The position numbers and the translations under genes are program-made. DNA of 64,000 nucleotides from Erysipelotrichaceae bacterium (GTDB taxonomy: Bacteria > Bacillota_I > Bacilli_A > Erysipelotrichales > Erysipelotrichaceae): assembly GCA_017445225.1 (NCBI GenBank), contig JAFSUN010000014.1, forward strand, positions 1-64,000, written 5' to 3'. Shown here piece after piece: positions 35,062 to 44,231 of this stretch (its first letter is position 1; each line of letters starts with the position of its first letter). Under the pieces are notes generated by a model. That model did no database searches and was not told where the DNA came from. It worked only from the letters and a program-made list of their open reading frames with translations.

Positions 35062-36264
35062 TTATTTAACCTCCTCCTCGGGTGTATCAACTACCCCATC
35101 CGGAGCCTTGTACTCCTCGGTAACAGTTTCGGTTTCCTTCTGCGGTTCTTCAACCTTTTCGGCAGCGGCGAGAGCTCTCTTCTCGGCTTCTTCCTTCTCA
35201 ACGGACTTGTAGATGAGTTTCTTCTTTGTTCCGGAGAGGAAGGACTCAGCAGCTACCAGCAGAATGATGATACCCTGAATGACGGTGATGAATTCACTGG
35301 GGATGTCGCCGGAGGTACTGACAACGTCAGCACCGATTCTGATGTAGGCAAGGAACAGAGCGCCAATCGGAACCAGGATCGGATTCTTACGGGCCAGAAC
35401 GGCGACGACCATGCCGTCAAAACCGTGTCCGGTCGTGGCGATCCACTGGAAACGCTTGTAGCTGTTCATGATTTCCACAGCACCGCCGACACCGGCAATG
35501 GCACCGGATAACAGCTGAGCGGCGAAGGAAATGCCCAGAGTGGACAGACCGACAGCCCTGGAGAAGCGCGGGTTGGAGCCAACCAGTCTGATCTTCCAGC
35601 CAAAGGAGGTCTTGAAGAACAGGATGGATACAATGATTACGATGACCAGAGCGATCAGAATACCGGCGTTAACTTTCAGACCGCCTAACATTGACGGCAG
35701 CTGCATGTTTTCCGGAATGACCGGCGAACCGAGATAAGACAGCTTGGTATCCCTCATGTGATATCTTAAGAACCAGACGGTCAGCTGAGCGATGACGGAG
35801 TTGAGCATCAGGGAGACGACAACAACGTTGGCGTTCAGCTTCCGGTCCATGATGGCCGGAATATAGGCCAGGATGATACCGACAATGGCGCCTACCAGCA
35901 TCAGCAGCGGAATCATGATGACCATCGGCAGAGAATTGCCGATCTGCAGACCGACGAAGGTGGCCGCGCAGGCGGAGATCATGAAAATGGACTCACCGAT
36001 GAGGTTGAACTTGTTGACCGCATACATGAAACACATGGCAATGCCGCAGATGATCAGAGGAGTTGCCAGGTTGAAAATCGAACCAATTCTTCTTAATGAA
36101 GTGAACGGGCCAAGAATAAACTGTTTGACAATGAATATCGGATCATCGGAAATCAAAATCAGAATGAGTAGCGCAACCGCATAGGCAATGGCCATGCCGG
36201 CAACGATACGTACGACTTCCATTATGGATTCGATAAATTCCGTTTTACGCTGTCCTTTCTTCAT
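35062..36264 (-). CDS. Nucleoside ABC transporter permease (first subunit)
   Basis: A 400-residue membrane protein with about nine helices, like YufP/NupP. The coupling-loop motif is IRLVGSNPRFSRAVGLSTLGISF. After the last helix comes a charged cytoplasmic tail of about 60 residues (rich in E, K and A, including EKEEAEKRALAAAEKVEEP), longer than I would expect for this family. The ATG overlaps the ATPase stop by 4 bases. Confidence 0.92.
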   Translation of the reverse strand: MKKGQRKTEFIESIMEVVRIVAGMAIAYAVALLILILISDDPIFIVKQFILGPFTSLRRIGSIFNLATPLIICGIAMCFMYAVNKFNLIGESIFMISACAATFVGLQIGNSLPMVIMIPLLMLVGAIVGIILAYIPAIMDRKLNANVVVVSLMLNSVIAQLTVWFLRYHMRDTKLSYLGSPVIPENMQLPSMLGGLKVNAGILIALVIVIIVSILFFKTSFGWKIRLVGSNPRFSRAVGLSTLGISFAAQLLSGAIAGVGGAVEIMNSYKRFQWIATTGHGFDGMVVAVLARKNPILVPIGALFLAYIRIGADVVSTSGDIPSEFITVIQGIIILLVAAESFLSGTKKKLIYKSVEKEEAEKRALAAAEKVEEPQKETETVTEEYKAPDGVVDTPEEEVK

Positions 36265-37811
36265 AATAAGCCCTCCATCTGTTCAGCACTCATTTCCTTT
36301 AAGCCCAGCATGTACTGTCCGAGTTCTTCTTCGGAAACCTGATTGGCTTTCGGGAAAGCGGCAACTACCCTGCCCTTCCTCATGACCAACAGGCGATCTG
36401 AACATTCCAAGACCTCATTCAGGTCGGCAGAGATCAGCAAGGTACAGGTCTTTTCCTCACGGGATTTCCTGATGATGGTCTTACGGATCATCTCAGCAGT
36501 ACCGACGTCAATGCCACGGGTTGGCTGATTAGCCAGGATGAAGTTGGCGCCGGAAGTAAACTCACGGGCGACGACGACCTTCTGAACGTTACCTCCGGAA
36601 AGCATTCTAACCGGCTGATCCGGTCCGTCGCACATGATTTCAAATTCCTTGATGTAATCTTCAACTTCCTTTCTGATCTTCCGGGAATTGATGAAGAATC
36701 CGTTCTTGTAATCCTTATCAAAGAAGCGGTCGGCCATAATGTTCATCTCGATCGACATGTCAGAGGCCACACCTTCGACCATGCGGTCTTCAGCGATGTA
36801 GGCCAGGCCGTTATCACGGATCTGCTTGACGTTCATGCCGATGATCGATTTTCCGTTGAGAATGACATCACCGGAGGCAAAATCCGTCAGGCCGGAAATG
36901 ACCTGAGACAGCTCGGTCTGCCCGTTGCCTTCAACGCCGGCAATGCCGACGACTTCTCCGGCCTTGATGCTGAAGGTAACACCGTCCAGAACATGCTTGC
37001 CGAAGGCGTTGATCTTAACGAGATTTCTGATGTCAAGAATGTTGTCGCCCAGTTGGGCTTCAGCCTTATTGAACTTGAGAACGACGTCACGTCCGACCAT
37101 CAGGCGGGAAATCTTGGCCTCATCAAGACCTTCGATGTCATAAGTACCCATGCAGACACCGCGTCTGAGAACCGTTACCTTGCTGCAGATGCGCATGACT
37201 TCTTCCAGCTTATGGGAAATGAAGATGATGGAAACACCGGAGTCACGCAGAGCAAACAGCTGTTCGAACAGTTCCTCGGTTTCCTGCGGAGTCAGAACAG
37301 CGGTCGGTTCGTCCAGAATCAGGATCTTGGCGCCCTTGATCAGCGCCTTGAGGATCTCAACTTTCTGCATCTGTCCTACTGACAGATCCTTTACCTTGGA
37401 AGTTGCATCAACCTTAAAGTTATATTTATCAGCGATAGCTTGGGTCTCCTTAACCGCGGTTTCATAGTCATACAGACCATTCTTCATCGGTTCAACACCC
37501 AGAGTAACGTTTTCAGCTACAGTTAATGACGGTAACAGCATGAAGTGCTGGTGCACCATGCCGACACCCTTGGCGATGGCATCAAGCGGATTGGCGATCT
37601 TGACCTCCTTGCCATCAATGTAAACACTACCCTGCTGGCAGTCTTCCATGCCAAAAAGGATCTTCATCAATGTCGTCTTGCCGGCGCCGTTTTCGCCAAC
37701 CAGAGCGTGAATCTCATTCTTGCCGACACTGAAGCTGATATCCTTGTTGGCCATGAAGCCATTGGGGTAGATCTTTGTAATGCCCTGTAAGCGCAATACT
37801 TCTTCTGCCAC
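36261..37811 (-). CDS. Nucleoside ABC transporter ATP-binding protein (two ATPase domains)
   Basis: A 516-residue protein with two fused ATPase domains, as in YufO/NupO and sugar importers. Domain 1 has Walker A ALVGENGAGKTTLMKIL, signature LSVGQMQKVEI and Walker B ILILDEPTAVLT. Domain 2 (from about 255) has IAGVEGNGQTEL in place of a full Walker A, the signature MLSGGNVQKVVVAREF and the Walker B-like region FILANQPTRGIDVG. The degenerate second site is usual for this family. AGGGAGG precedes the ATG. A terminator hairpin separates it from the lipoprotein gene upstream. Confidence 0.95.
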   Translation of the reverse strand: MAEEVLRLQGITKIYPNGFMANKDISFSVGKNEIHALVGENGAGKTTLMKILFGMEDCQQGSVYIDGKEVKIANPLDAIAKGVGMVHQHFMLLPSLTVAENVTLGVEPMKNGLYDYETAVKETQAIADKYNFKVDATSKVKDLSVGQMQKVEILKALIKGAKILILDEPTAVLTPQETEELFEQLFALRDSGVSIIFISHKLEEVMRICSKVTVLRRGVCMGTYDIEGLDEAKISRLMVGRDVVLKFNKAEAQLGDNILDIRNLVKINAFGKHVLDGVTFSIKAGEVVGIAGVEGNGQTELSQVISGLTDFASGDVILNGKSIIGMNVKQIRDNGLAYIAEDRMVEGVASDMSIEMNIMADRFFDKDYKNGFFINSRKIRKEVEDYIKEFEIMCDGPDQPVRMLSGGNVQKVVVAREFTSGANFILANQPTRGIDVGTAEMIRKTIIRKSREEKTCTLLISADLNEVLECSDRLLVMRKGRVVAAFPKANQVSEEELGQYMLGLKEMSAEQMEGLL

Positions 37812-37836
37812 TTAGATTACCTCCCTTAAGACTTTA

Positions 37837-37873
37837 AATAAAAGGGGAGGCAGGTTAAAACCTGCATCTCCCC
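37837..37873 (-). terminator. Intra-operon terminator between lipoprotein and ATPase genes
   Basis: On the minus strand GGGGAG-(AT)-GCAGGTT pairs with AACCTGC-CTCCCC, a 13-bp stem with a 2-base bulge, followed by TTTTATTT. It would let only part of the transcripts continue into the ATPase/permease genes. Confidence 0.85.
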
Positions 37874-37895
37874 GTCAGAATACATTTAGAAAGAC

Positions 37896-38996
37896 TTATC
37901 TAGCAGACTCTAAGTATGCTTCGTATTCCTTGTCAGAAGCGAAGTCAAAGTATGACTTAACCTTCAGCTTGCCAGCCTTGGCATCATCGAATGCCTTAGC
38001 CATTTCATTTCTGAGTGCCTCAGGAACATTCTGCTTGAAGAAATCGTTGTCTACATAACCAACGCCGTCTTCAACGAGACCGAAGGTTGTGGTCTTCTTC
38101 CAGACGTCCTCACCCTTTTCATAACGCTTGACGAAACCGTATAAGGTATTGCCAACCTGCTTTAACATGGAGGTTAAGATGACATTGGCCTTGGCCGGGT
38201 TAGCTGAATCAACATATTCCTGATGCTGGTCGGAGTCAACACCGATTGCCCAGGTATTGGTTTCAGCGCAAGCTTCGAATAAGCCGTCGCCTGAACCACC
38301 AGCAACCTGATAGAAGACGTCAGCGTTCAGGTTTCTGTGCTGGTCTAAGCAGAGCTGTTTCATGGTAGCCGGATCGCCCCAGCTGTCGCAGGCAGCGGTA
38401 ACGACCTTGACGTTAGTGCCATGAGCAGCGTTGTAATCCAGAACACCATTTACATAGCCGGTAACGAAGTCATTGATTACAGGGTTGATCTTACCAACGT
38501 TAACAGCTACCTGACCGGTCTTTGACATACCGGCAGCCATTAAGCCAACCAGGTATGAGCCTTCAGACTGAGCGTAGAAGATAACAGCCATGTTATCGGT
38601 TAATTCATCAGGGCTTCTGCTGTCATCGAATTCGACGAACTTGACATCCTTGTATTCAGCAGCGAGTTCCTTGAACTGATCAAAATATGAAGATGATCCG
38701 AAAATCAGATTGTAACCCTGGTCGATCATGTCGTTGATCTTGTCCTTGAAGGTTGCGGTATCTTCACCGATTTCGAAGGTCTTCTGATCATAGCCCTCAT
38801 CTCTGAGCTTCTTCATGCCAGCTTCGCCGCTGTCAGCGAATGACTTGTCGCCTAAGCCACTTACGACGTAAGCGATCTTCAGCTTCTTTTCGTCAGGCTT
38901 TACATTATTGTTGTTGCCGCCATTGTTGTTATTGTTGCAGCCGAATAAGGTTACAACCATCAGAAGGGCAACAAGAATAGTAAGAATTTTTTTCAT
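37896..38996 (-). CDS. BMP-family nucleoside-binding lipoprotein
   Basis: A 366-residue surface lipoprotein, the substrate-binding part of the nucleoside ABC importer. A signal peptide ends in the lipobox LFGC, so Cys20 is lipidated, followed by an Asn-rich linker (NNNNNGGNNNN). The Bmp/PnrA domain contains AYVVSGLGDKSFADSGEAGM, NLIFGSSSYFDQ, VKFVEFDDSRSP, SYLVGLMAAGMSKTG and AIGVDSDQHQEY. AGAGGAGG lies before the ATG. It sits after the MATE gene and before the ATPase gene. Members bind purine or pyrimidine nucleosides; which ones here is unknown. Confidence 0.94.
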   Translation of the reverse strand: MKKILTILVALLMVVTLFGCNNNNNGGNNNNVKPDEKKLKIAYVVSGLGDKSFADSGEAGMKKLRDEGYDQKTFEIGEDTATFKDKINDMIDQGYNLIFGSSSYFDQFKELAAEYKDVKFVEFDDSRSPDELTDNMAVIFYAQSEGSYLVGLMAAGMSKTGQVAVNVGKINPVINDFVTGYVNGVLDYNAAHGTNVKVVTAACDSWGDPATMKQLCLDQHRNLNADVFYQVAGGSGDGLFEACAETNTWAIGVDSDQHQEYVDSANPAKANVILTSMLKQVGNTLYGFVKRYEKGEDVWKKTTTFGLVEDGVGYVDNDFFKQNVPEALRNEMAKAFDDAKAGKLKVKSYFDFASDKEYEAYLESAR

Positions 38997-39057
38997 ATTT
39001 CCTCCTCTTTCCTGAACTTATCTTAACTTCCTGTTACGGAAGAAAGTTCCTTATTTT

Positions 39058-40407
39058 TCAGGCGGCGGTCAGATTCCGCAGCCACTTGTATCTGTACACA
39101 TTTATTATACCAATTATTGATTCGAAAACAATTATCATTTTGATGGACAGAACAATAATCCAGGGCTCCGCCTGAACCTTGAAAGCCAGGTATGACGCAA
39201 ACGGTATGCAGATCATGAACATCACGACGATATCCGTATAGAATCCGACCTTACCCTGGCCGCCCGATCTCAGAATGGCGATCATGCCGATCATTTCCAG
39301 CATAGAGAACGGCCATATGAAGGCAATGACGGTCATGAACTGGCGGGCATAATGTGCCGATTGCTCATTGAGGGCATAGAAGCCCAGAAACAGATCCCTG
39401 ACCAGGAAAGTGATGGTGCCCAGAACGATGCCGCTGAGCAGTCCCAGCAGGATCATGGTGTTGGCTTCCCTCTTCGCTCTTTCCAGTTCTCCCCTTCCCA
39501 GCGTCATGCCCAGCACTACTGAACTGGCATTCAGCAGGCCGTTGCCATAGCTGGCGCCCAGATCATAGAGTACGGTCGTGACATTGTAGCCGCCGACCAC
39601 CTCCCGGCCCAGCTGACCGGTGATCATCGCACCGCTGGAAGTTCCCAGAGACCAGACCACCTCGTGACAGACGATCGGAGCGGTAACGCTGAACAGGCTT
39701 CTTCTGATCTGCGGATCTACAACCTTAAGATGCCTTAGTTCAAAAGGTATGTCTGAGGCCTTTAAGAAGAACAGCGTACAGATGAAGAACTCGGCATAGC
39801 GGGCTGCCAGCGTTCCATAGGAAACCCCGACTGCCCCCATTACCGGGAATCCCAGCCTGCCGAAGATCAGCAGATAGTCCAGCAGGATGTTGATGCTGTA
39901 GGAAATGATGTTGGTAAACAGAATGATCTTCATCTTGGCCATACCCCGACTGGCTCCGAAAATGACAACCGACAGTCCGCAGACCATGTACATCAGGGAC
40001 ACCTTTCTGAGATGTCCGGCCCCGACAGCGATGATTTCCGGATCAGATGAATAGATCCGCATGAAGACCTCCGGAAAGAAATGGACCGCACAGCCGTAGA
40101 CTAATCCGAGCACGGCAGCCATCCGCAAGCCATGGGCGATGATGGCTGGAATGTGGTCAACATCCTTCTTGCCCCAGTACTGAGATACCAGAACGCTGAC
40201 ACCGACTGAAAGACCGCAGCAGATCGTATAGTACACGAAGAAGACCTGATTGGCTTGGGAGATGCCAGACATCTGAACCTGGTCAATGCTGCCAAGCATC
40301 AGCGAGTTAACGGTATCAACGGAGATCCTTAACAGCTGCTGCAGATAGATCGGCAGTACCAGGGCGAAAAGTTCCCGGTAGAAGCTCTTTTCTCTGATTA
40401 TTTGCAT
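39058..40407 (-). CDS. MATE-family efflux transporter
   Basis: A 449-residue protein with twelve hydrophobic helices in two similar halves, typical of MATE drug/sodium antiporters. Recognisable segments are LPIYLQQLLRISVDTVNSLMLG in helix 1 and VSVLVSQYWGKKD; in the second half, GLLNASSVVLGMTLG. The ATG lies 10 bases inside the end of the nucleoside hydrolase gene, so it belongs to the nucleoside operon. It may export bases or analogues formed by the hydrolases, which is inference from location only. Confidence 0.9.
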   Translation of the reverse strand: MQIIREKSFYRELFALVLPIYLQQLLRISVDTVNSLMLGSIDQVQMSGISQANQVFFVYYTICCGLSVGVSVLVSQYWGKKDVDHIPAIIAHGLRMAAVLGLVYGCAVHFFPEVFMRIYSSDPEIIAVGAGHLRKVSLMYMVCGLSVVIFGASRGMAKMKIILFTNIISYSINILLDYLLIFGRLGFPVMGAVGVSYGTLAARYAEFFICTLFFLKASDIPFELRHLKVVDPQIRRSLFSVTAPIVCHEVVWSLGTSSGAMITGQLGREVVGGYNVTTVLYDLGASYGNGLLNASSVVLGMTLGRGELERAKREANTMILLGLLSGIVLGTITFLVRDLFLGFYALNEQSAHYARQFMTVIAFIWPFSMLEMIGMIAILRSGGQGKVGFYTDIVVMFMICIPFASYLAFKVQAEPWIIVLSIKMIIVFESIIGIINVYRYKWLRNLTAA

Positions 40408-41324
40408 AGGCAGATCTTGTCAACCAGCCAGCGGCGGAATGCCGGTACATCGATTTCAGTGGCAACCCGGACATTGGGCTGGCGATTAAGCTTGTTGCGG
40501 ACATCCGCATAGGTATGACCTCTGGTGTAATCACCTCTGGTCTCCACGTCCATCCAGTAATCGCGATATTGCAGGCATTCGGGGTAGACGGCAGCGGCCA
40601 GGGCCAGGGCATCGTGCATGATGATGTCTTCTCCACCCCGGGCAAATCTTTTCTCCATGAATTCCAGCAGATCAGCCGTCAGTACGGCGGCCTTAGACCC
40701 ATTGGCTCTTAATTCTTCAATATCTTCCCTGGTCATGATGGCCTTGAGAGTTACATCCAAGCCCACCATGGTCAGCGGAATGCCGCTGGAAAAGACCGTA
40801 AGGGCAGCTTCCGGATCGACCCAGATGTTGAATTCGGCTGTTGGCAAGACGTTTCCGCCATAAACGGCGCCGCCCATGAACCACAGGTGTTTTATCAGTT
40901 TCGCAAAATCCGGGTACTGAATGATGGCTGCGGCGATGTTGGTCATCGGACCGGTCACCAGCAGTTCCAGTTCGCCCTGACATTCAACGGCCTTCTCATA
41001 CAGGAAGCGGGAAGAGATCCGCCTGTCAAAGGTATGGCTGACCGCCTCGGGAATGACAACGGATCCCAGGCCGGTCTTGCCATGGGTCTGATCGGAGGAA
41101 TTGCGGAATCCCATGGTAAACGGATACGCCGCTCCCCGGCAGACCGGTACCTCCCAGCCCAGATATTCGCACATGTTCAGATTGTTACGGGAAACATTAT
41201 CCTCATTAACATTTCCGTTAACCGAAGTAATGCCCAGTATTTCTATCTCCTCGCAGCCGAAGGCCGCCATCAAGGCAATGGCGTCATCGGTGCCGGTATC
41301 GCAGTCTATAACAAATTTTCTCAT
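40398..41324 (-). CDS. Nucleoside hydrolase (IU-NH family), paralogue 2
   Basis: A 308-residue enzyme that cleaves the N-glycosidic bond of nucleosides to base and ribose. The calcium-binding motif DCDTGTDDAIAL is at residues 7-18; further family motifs are LLVTGPMTNIAAAI, LWFMGGAVYGGN and AEFNIWVDPEAA. The C-terminal catalytic region has HDALALAAAVYPE, the His-Asp pair. It is a tandem paralogue of the next gene upstream, from which 10 bases separate it. Purine or pyrimidine preference cannot be told by eye. Confidence 0.93.
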   Translation of the reverse strand: MRKFVIDCDTGTDDAIALMAAFGCEEIEILGITSVNGNVNEDNVSRNNLNMCEYLGWEVPVCRGAAYPFTMGFRNSSDQTHGKTGLGSVVIPEAVSHTFDRRISSRFLYEKAVECQGELELLVTGPMTNIAAAIIQYPDFAKLIKHLWFMGGAVYGGNVLPTAEFNIWVDPEAALTVFSSGIPLTMVGLDVTLKAIMTREDIEELRANGSKAAVLTADLLEFMEKRFARGGEDIIMHDALALAAAVYPECLQYRDYWMDVETRGDYTRGHTYADVRNKLNRQPNVRVATEIDVPAFRRWLVDKICLCK

Positions 41325-41334
41325 GACTTCTCCC

Positions 41335-42276
41335 TCACTCTCCTGCTCTTCTTATTCTTTCACAGAGCCATTCTCTGAACTTTTCAACATCAATGCCGAC
41401 GGCGACTGAACAGTTCGGCTGCCGTCCGCTGCGATTACGCAGATCGACATAGGTATGACCTCTGGTATAGTCTCCACGGCATTCCGCATCAACGAAGCAT
41501 TCCCGGAAGCTCAGGCACTCCGGATACAGTGCTGCGGCCAGAGTCAGGGGATCGTGCATCCTTGAAAAGCCGATTCCGATGCCGAAGCGGTTCATCTGAT
41601 AGTGGATGATATCAGCTGCCAGCCGGCCTTCCCGGCTGCCGTAACCCCGCAGTCTTTCAATTTCCCCGTTGCCCATGGTGGCCTGATTGGAGACATTGAG
41701 TCCGACCATGACGGTTGGAATGCCGCTGGCCAGTACCGTATGACAGGCTTCCGGATCGACCCAGATGTTGAACTCGGCGCTGGGCGTCACATTGCCGCCT
41801 TCGGTGGCACCGCCCATGAAGTAGATCTTTCTGATCAGCGCTTTGATGTCATCATGCTCGATGATGGCCAGGGCAACATTGGTCAGCGGTCCGGTGGCGA
41901 TGATCTCCAGCTGACCGGGATAACGGAGAGCCATGCGGTAGATGAATTCCGCCGCCCTTTCCCCTTCCATTTTCCTTCTTTCGGCCCGGGGCAGTTCCAC
42001 ATCCCCTAAACCGGTCTTACCGTGAACATTGTCACCGGCACCGGTATCCCGGCTGGCCTTCAAAGGCAGCCAGGCTCCGTGAAACACCGGGATGTCCCGG
42101 TCCAGATATTCCATCATGTCCAGATTGTTCTGGGAAGTATAATTCTCACTGACATTGCCGTTGACCGATGTCAGCCCCAGGATGCTGATCTCTTCACAGC
42201 CCAGGGCGGCAATGATGGCGATGGCATCATCGGTCCCGGTATCGCAGTCGATGATTATGGGTCTTTTTACTGACAT
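41335..42276 (-). CDS. Nucleoside hydrolase (IU-NH family), paralogue 1
   Basis: A 313-residue homologue of the neighbouring hydrolase. The DCDTGTDDAIAI motif lies near the N-terminus; other landmarks are IIATGPLTNVALAI, IYFMGGATEGGN, AEFNIWVDPEAC and MHDPLTLAAALYPE. The two paralogues share the same layout but differ in the substrate-facing stretch (RFGIGIGFSRMHDP here, RFARGGEDIIMHDA there), which suggests different nucleoside preference. The ATG overlaps the end of add by 10 bases. Confidence 0.93.
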   Translation of the reverse strand: MSVKRPIIIDCDTGTDDAIAIIAALGCEEISILGLTSVNGNVSENYTSQNNLDMMEYLDRDIPVFHGAWLPLKASRDTGAGDNVHGKTGLGDVELPRAERRKMEGERAAEFIYRMALRYPGQLEIIATGPLTNVALAIIEHDDIKALIRKIYFMGGATEGGNVTPSAEFNIWVDPEACHTVLASGIPTVMVGLNVSNQATMGNGEIERLRGYGSREGRLAADIIHYQMNRFGIGIGFSRMHDPLTLAAALYPECLSFRECFVDAECRGDYTRGHTYVDLRNRSGRQPNCSVAVGIDVEKFREWLCERIRRAGE

Positions 42277-43268
42277 AAGAGTTCCTCCAACCTCTTACGG
42301 AGGTATGCCTTGGTCTCTGCATCACAGAAGGCGGCATCGATGGAATTGTACGTACACTGCATCAGCTGTTCTTCGCTGACGCCCAGCATCCTTAACTGGT
42401 TATGTTCATTCAGACAGTCAGTCCGCGAGAAGATCATGTTATCGCTGTTTAACGTAACCTTAATTCCCCTCTCCATCATCTTTCTGACCGGATGGCCGGC
42501 ATAGTTGCGGTCGACCTTTACATTGGATGATACACAGACCTCACAGGTCAGACCGGCATCCAGCAGCGCCTGAATGTATCTTTCATCCTGAACGCAGTTA
42601 ACACCGTGGCCAATGCGGTGCGCTCCCATGGCTATGGCATCGAGGATATGGCTGCCAATGCCCATCTCTCCTGCATGCATCGTATAAGGTATTCCATATT
42701 CCCGGGCCTTTTCAAACAGCGGTGCATACTCAAGATAGTCACAGTTATTTTCAAAACCGGCCAGATCAAGACCGACAACGGTCTTTCCTCTTAACTGTCT
42801 GGTCACCTCTATGGTTTCCAGGTTTTCCTTCATGTTGAACTGAGCAGAGTCACCTTTGTGCATCAGACAGTTGATGATGCCGATCCGGATCGGAAGATCC
42901 TGCATGGCCTTCTCGGCCCCGTCTCTTACCGCCTGCAGGGCCTCAAGCTGACTCAGACCCTTCTTGTTATGTTGCTGGGAGGCACAGCGGATCTCCGCAT
43001 AGATAAGTCCCCGGTCATTCAGCCGGCGGGCCAGATCATAGGTGGCATCATAAAGGTCTTCATAATACTGCAGCAGATCACAGACCAGATCAAACTTCTT
43101 AATGCTCTGGGCCGAATGATAGCCATTATTGGAAAACAGAAGACCGTAAAAATCCTCAAAGGTGGAATCAGGAGCGATGACGCCTCTCTGTAAGGCCTTT
43201 TTATAAGCCCACATGATGTTCAGGGACCCGTCAAGATGTAAATGTAATTCTGTTCTCGCTGTCTGCAT
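42267..43268 (-). CDS. add: Adenosine deaminase
   Basis: Converts adenosine or deoxyadenosine to inosine or deoxyinosine. I choose the ATG at 43268 (333 residues, MQTARTELHLHLDGSL) with AGAGG seven bases upstream; the open frame extends to a TTG at 43283 without a ribosome site. Zinc ligands and catalytic residues are visible: HLHLDG (two His), MHAGEMG (His and catalytic Glu), IGHGVN (His) and LNSDN (Asp; the bacterial form with Asn next to it). First gene of the nucleoside operon: it would feed inosine to the hydrolases encoded next. Confidence 0.95.
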   Translation of the reverse strand: MQTARTELHLHLDGSLNIMWAYKKALQRGVIAPDSTFEDFYGLLFSNNGYHSAQSIKKFDLVCDLLQYYEDLYDATYDLARRLNDRGLIYAEIRCASQQHNKKGLSQLEALQAVRDGAEKAMQDLPIRIGIINCLMHKGDSAQFNMKENLETIEVTRQLRGKTVVGLDLAGFENNCDYLEYAPLFEKAREYGIPYTMHAGEMGIGSHILDAIAMGAHRIGHGVNCVQDERYIQALLDAGLTCEVCVSSNVKVDRNYAGHPVRKMMERGIKVTLNSDNMIFSRTDCLNEHNQLRMLGVSEEQLMQCTYNSIDAAFCDAETKAYLRKRLEELLCQ

Positions 43269-43303
43269 GCTGAATCCTCTCAATCTTTATCACTTATAAA
43301 ATC

Positions 43304-43309
43304 ATTATA
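43304..43309 (-). promoter_or_regulatory. -10 box of the nucleoside operon promoter
   Basis: TATAAT on the minus strand in GATAGTATAATGATT, about 36 bases before the add ATG. The hexamer 17 bases upstream is CTGCAG, a poor -35, so an activator or other spacing is possible. Confidence 0.5.
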
Positions 43310-43466
43310 CTATCAAAAATGCCGCTCTGCAGTTTTTTACCATAAAGAAACGGATTTTCCATCTTCAGAAAAAGGTCCGGGAATGTTTTCAAAAACTTCA
43401 CATTGGCAACAATTGAAAAACAGATTCGTTTTCTATCATATAACCGTGAACCGGAGGTGATCACAG

Positions 43467-44231
43467 ATGGAAAACCAGTACATATTTGAAAGAACGGAGA
43501 TGAAATACGTGATCAGCGTGGAACAGAAGAAGGAACTTCTGGCCCGGTTAAGAGAACAGCTGATCCCCGACTTCTATCCTCACAGCGACATCACCAGCAT
43601 CTATCTGGACAGTGATGACTTCCGCCTGATCAGAAATGCCAACGGCAGCAGAAATTACAAGGAAAAGATGCGGATCCGCTGCTATGGCGAAGTCAGCGAT
43701 GACTCTCCGGTCTTCATGGAACTGAAGAAGAAATACAAGGGTACGACCTATAAGCGCCGGATCGATCTGACTTACCGGCAGATGCGCGATTACCTGCTGT
43801 TTGACCGTAAGCCTGACAACAGCCAGATCACCAATGAGATCGATTATCTGCTGACCAGCTGCGATCTCAAGCCCAAGGTCCTGATCAGATATCAGCGCGA
43901 CAGTTTTCAATCAAAAGATGATGCCAGTCTGCGAATCACCTTTGACTATCAGCTGAGGTACAGTACCACCGACATGACTCTCACCAACCGGCAGCCGGAA
44001 GACATCCTGCTGTCCGACGATAAATGCATCATGGAGATCAAGTCACTGGCAGCGATGCCGTTATGGTTAACAGCTGCCCTGAAGGAAATGAAAATCTATC
44101 CCGGAAGCTTTTCCAAGTACGGGACCGTATATGCCACTAAACTGGCGCAAGGAGGTAAATTCACATGTCACAGTTATTCACGTCAGTATATTCCGAATTT
44201 AACATCACCGCATACTTACTATGCACATTAG
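43467..44231 (+). CDS. VTC-domain protein (polyphosphate polymerase-like)
   Basis: A 254-residue cytoplasmic protein of the VTC/CYTH-like tunnel fold; in yeast VTC4 this domain makes polyphosphate from ATP. Visible features are ERTEMKYVIS at the N-terminus, the basic strands KMRIRCYG and FMELKKKYKGTTYKRRIDL, LIRYQRDSF, and the C-terminal acidic-basic motif CIMEIKS followed by SFSKYGTVYAT. GGAGGTGATCACAG precedes the ATG. The frame overlaps the next gene by 67 bases. In many Firmicutes such proteins are paired with a DUF4956 membrane protein, as here. Real polyphosphate synthesis by the bacterial pair is inferred. Confidence 0.88.
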   Translation: MENQYIFERTEMKYVISVEQKKELLARLREQLIPDFYPHSDITSIYLDSDDFRLIRNANGSRNYKEKMRIRCYGEVSDDSPVFMELKKKYKGTTYKRRIDLTYRQMRDYLLFDRKPDNSQITNEIDYLLTSCDLKPKVLIRYQRDSFQSKDDASLRITFDYQLRYSTTDMTLTNRQPEDILLSDDKCIMEIKSLAAMPLWLTAALKEMKIYPGSFSKYGTVYATKLAQGGKFTCHSYSRQYIPNLTSPHTYYAH

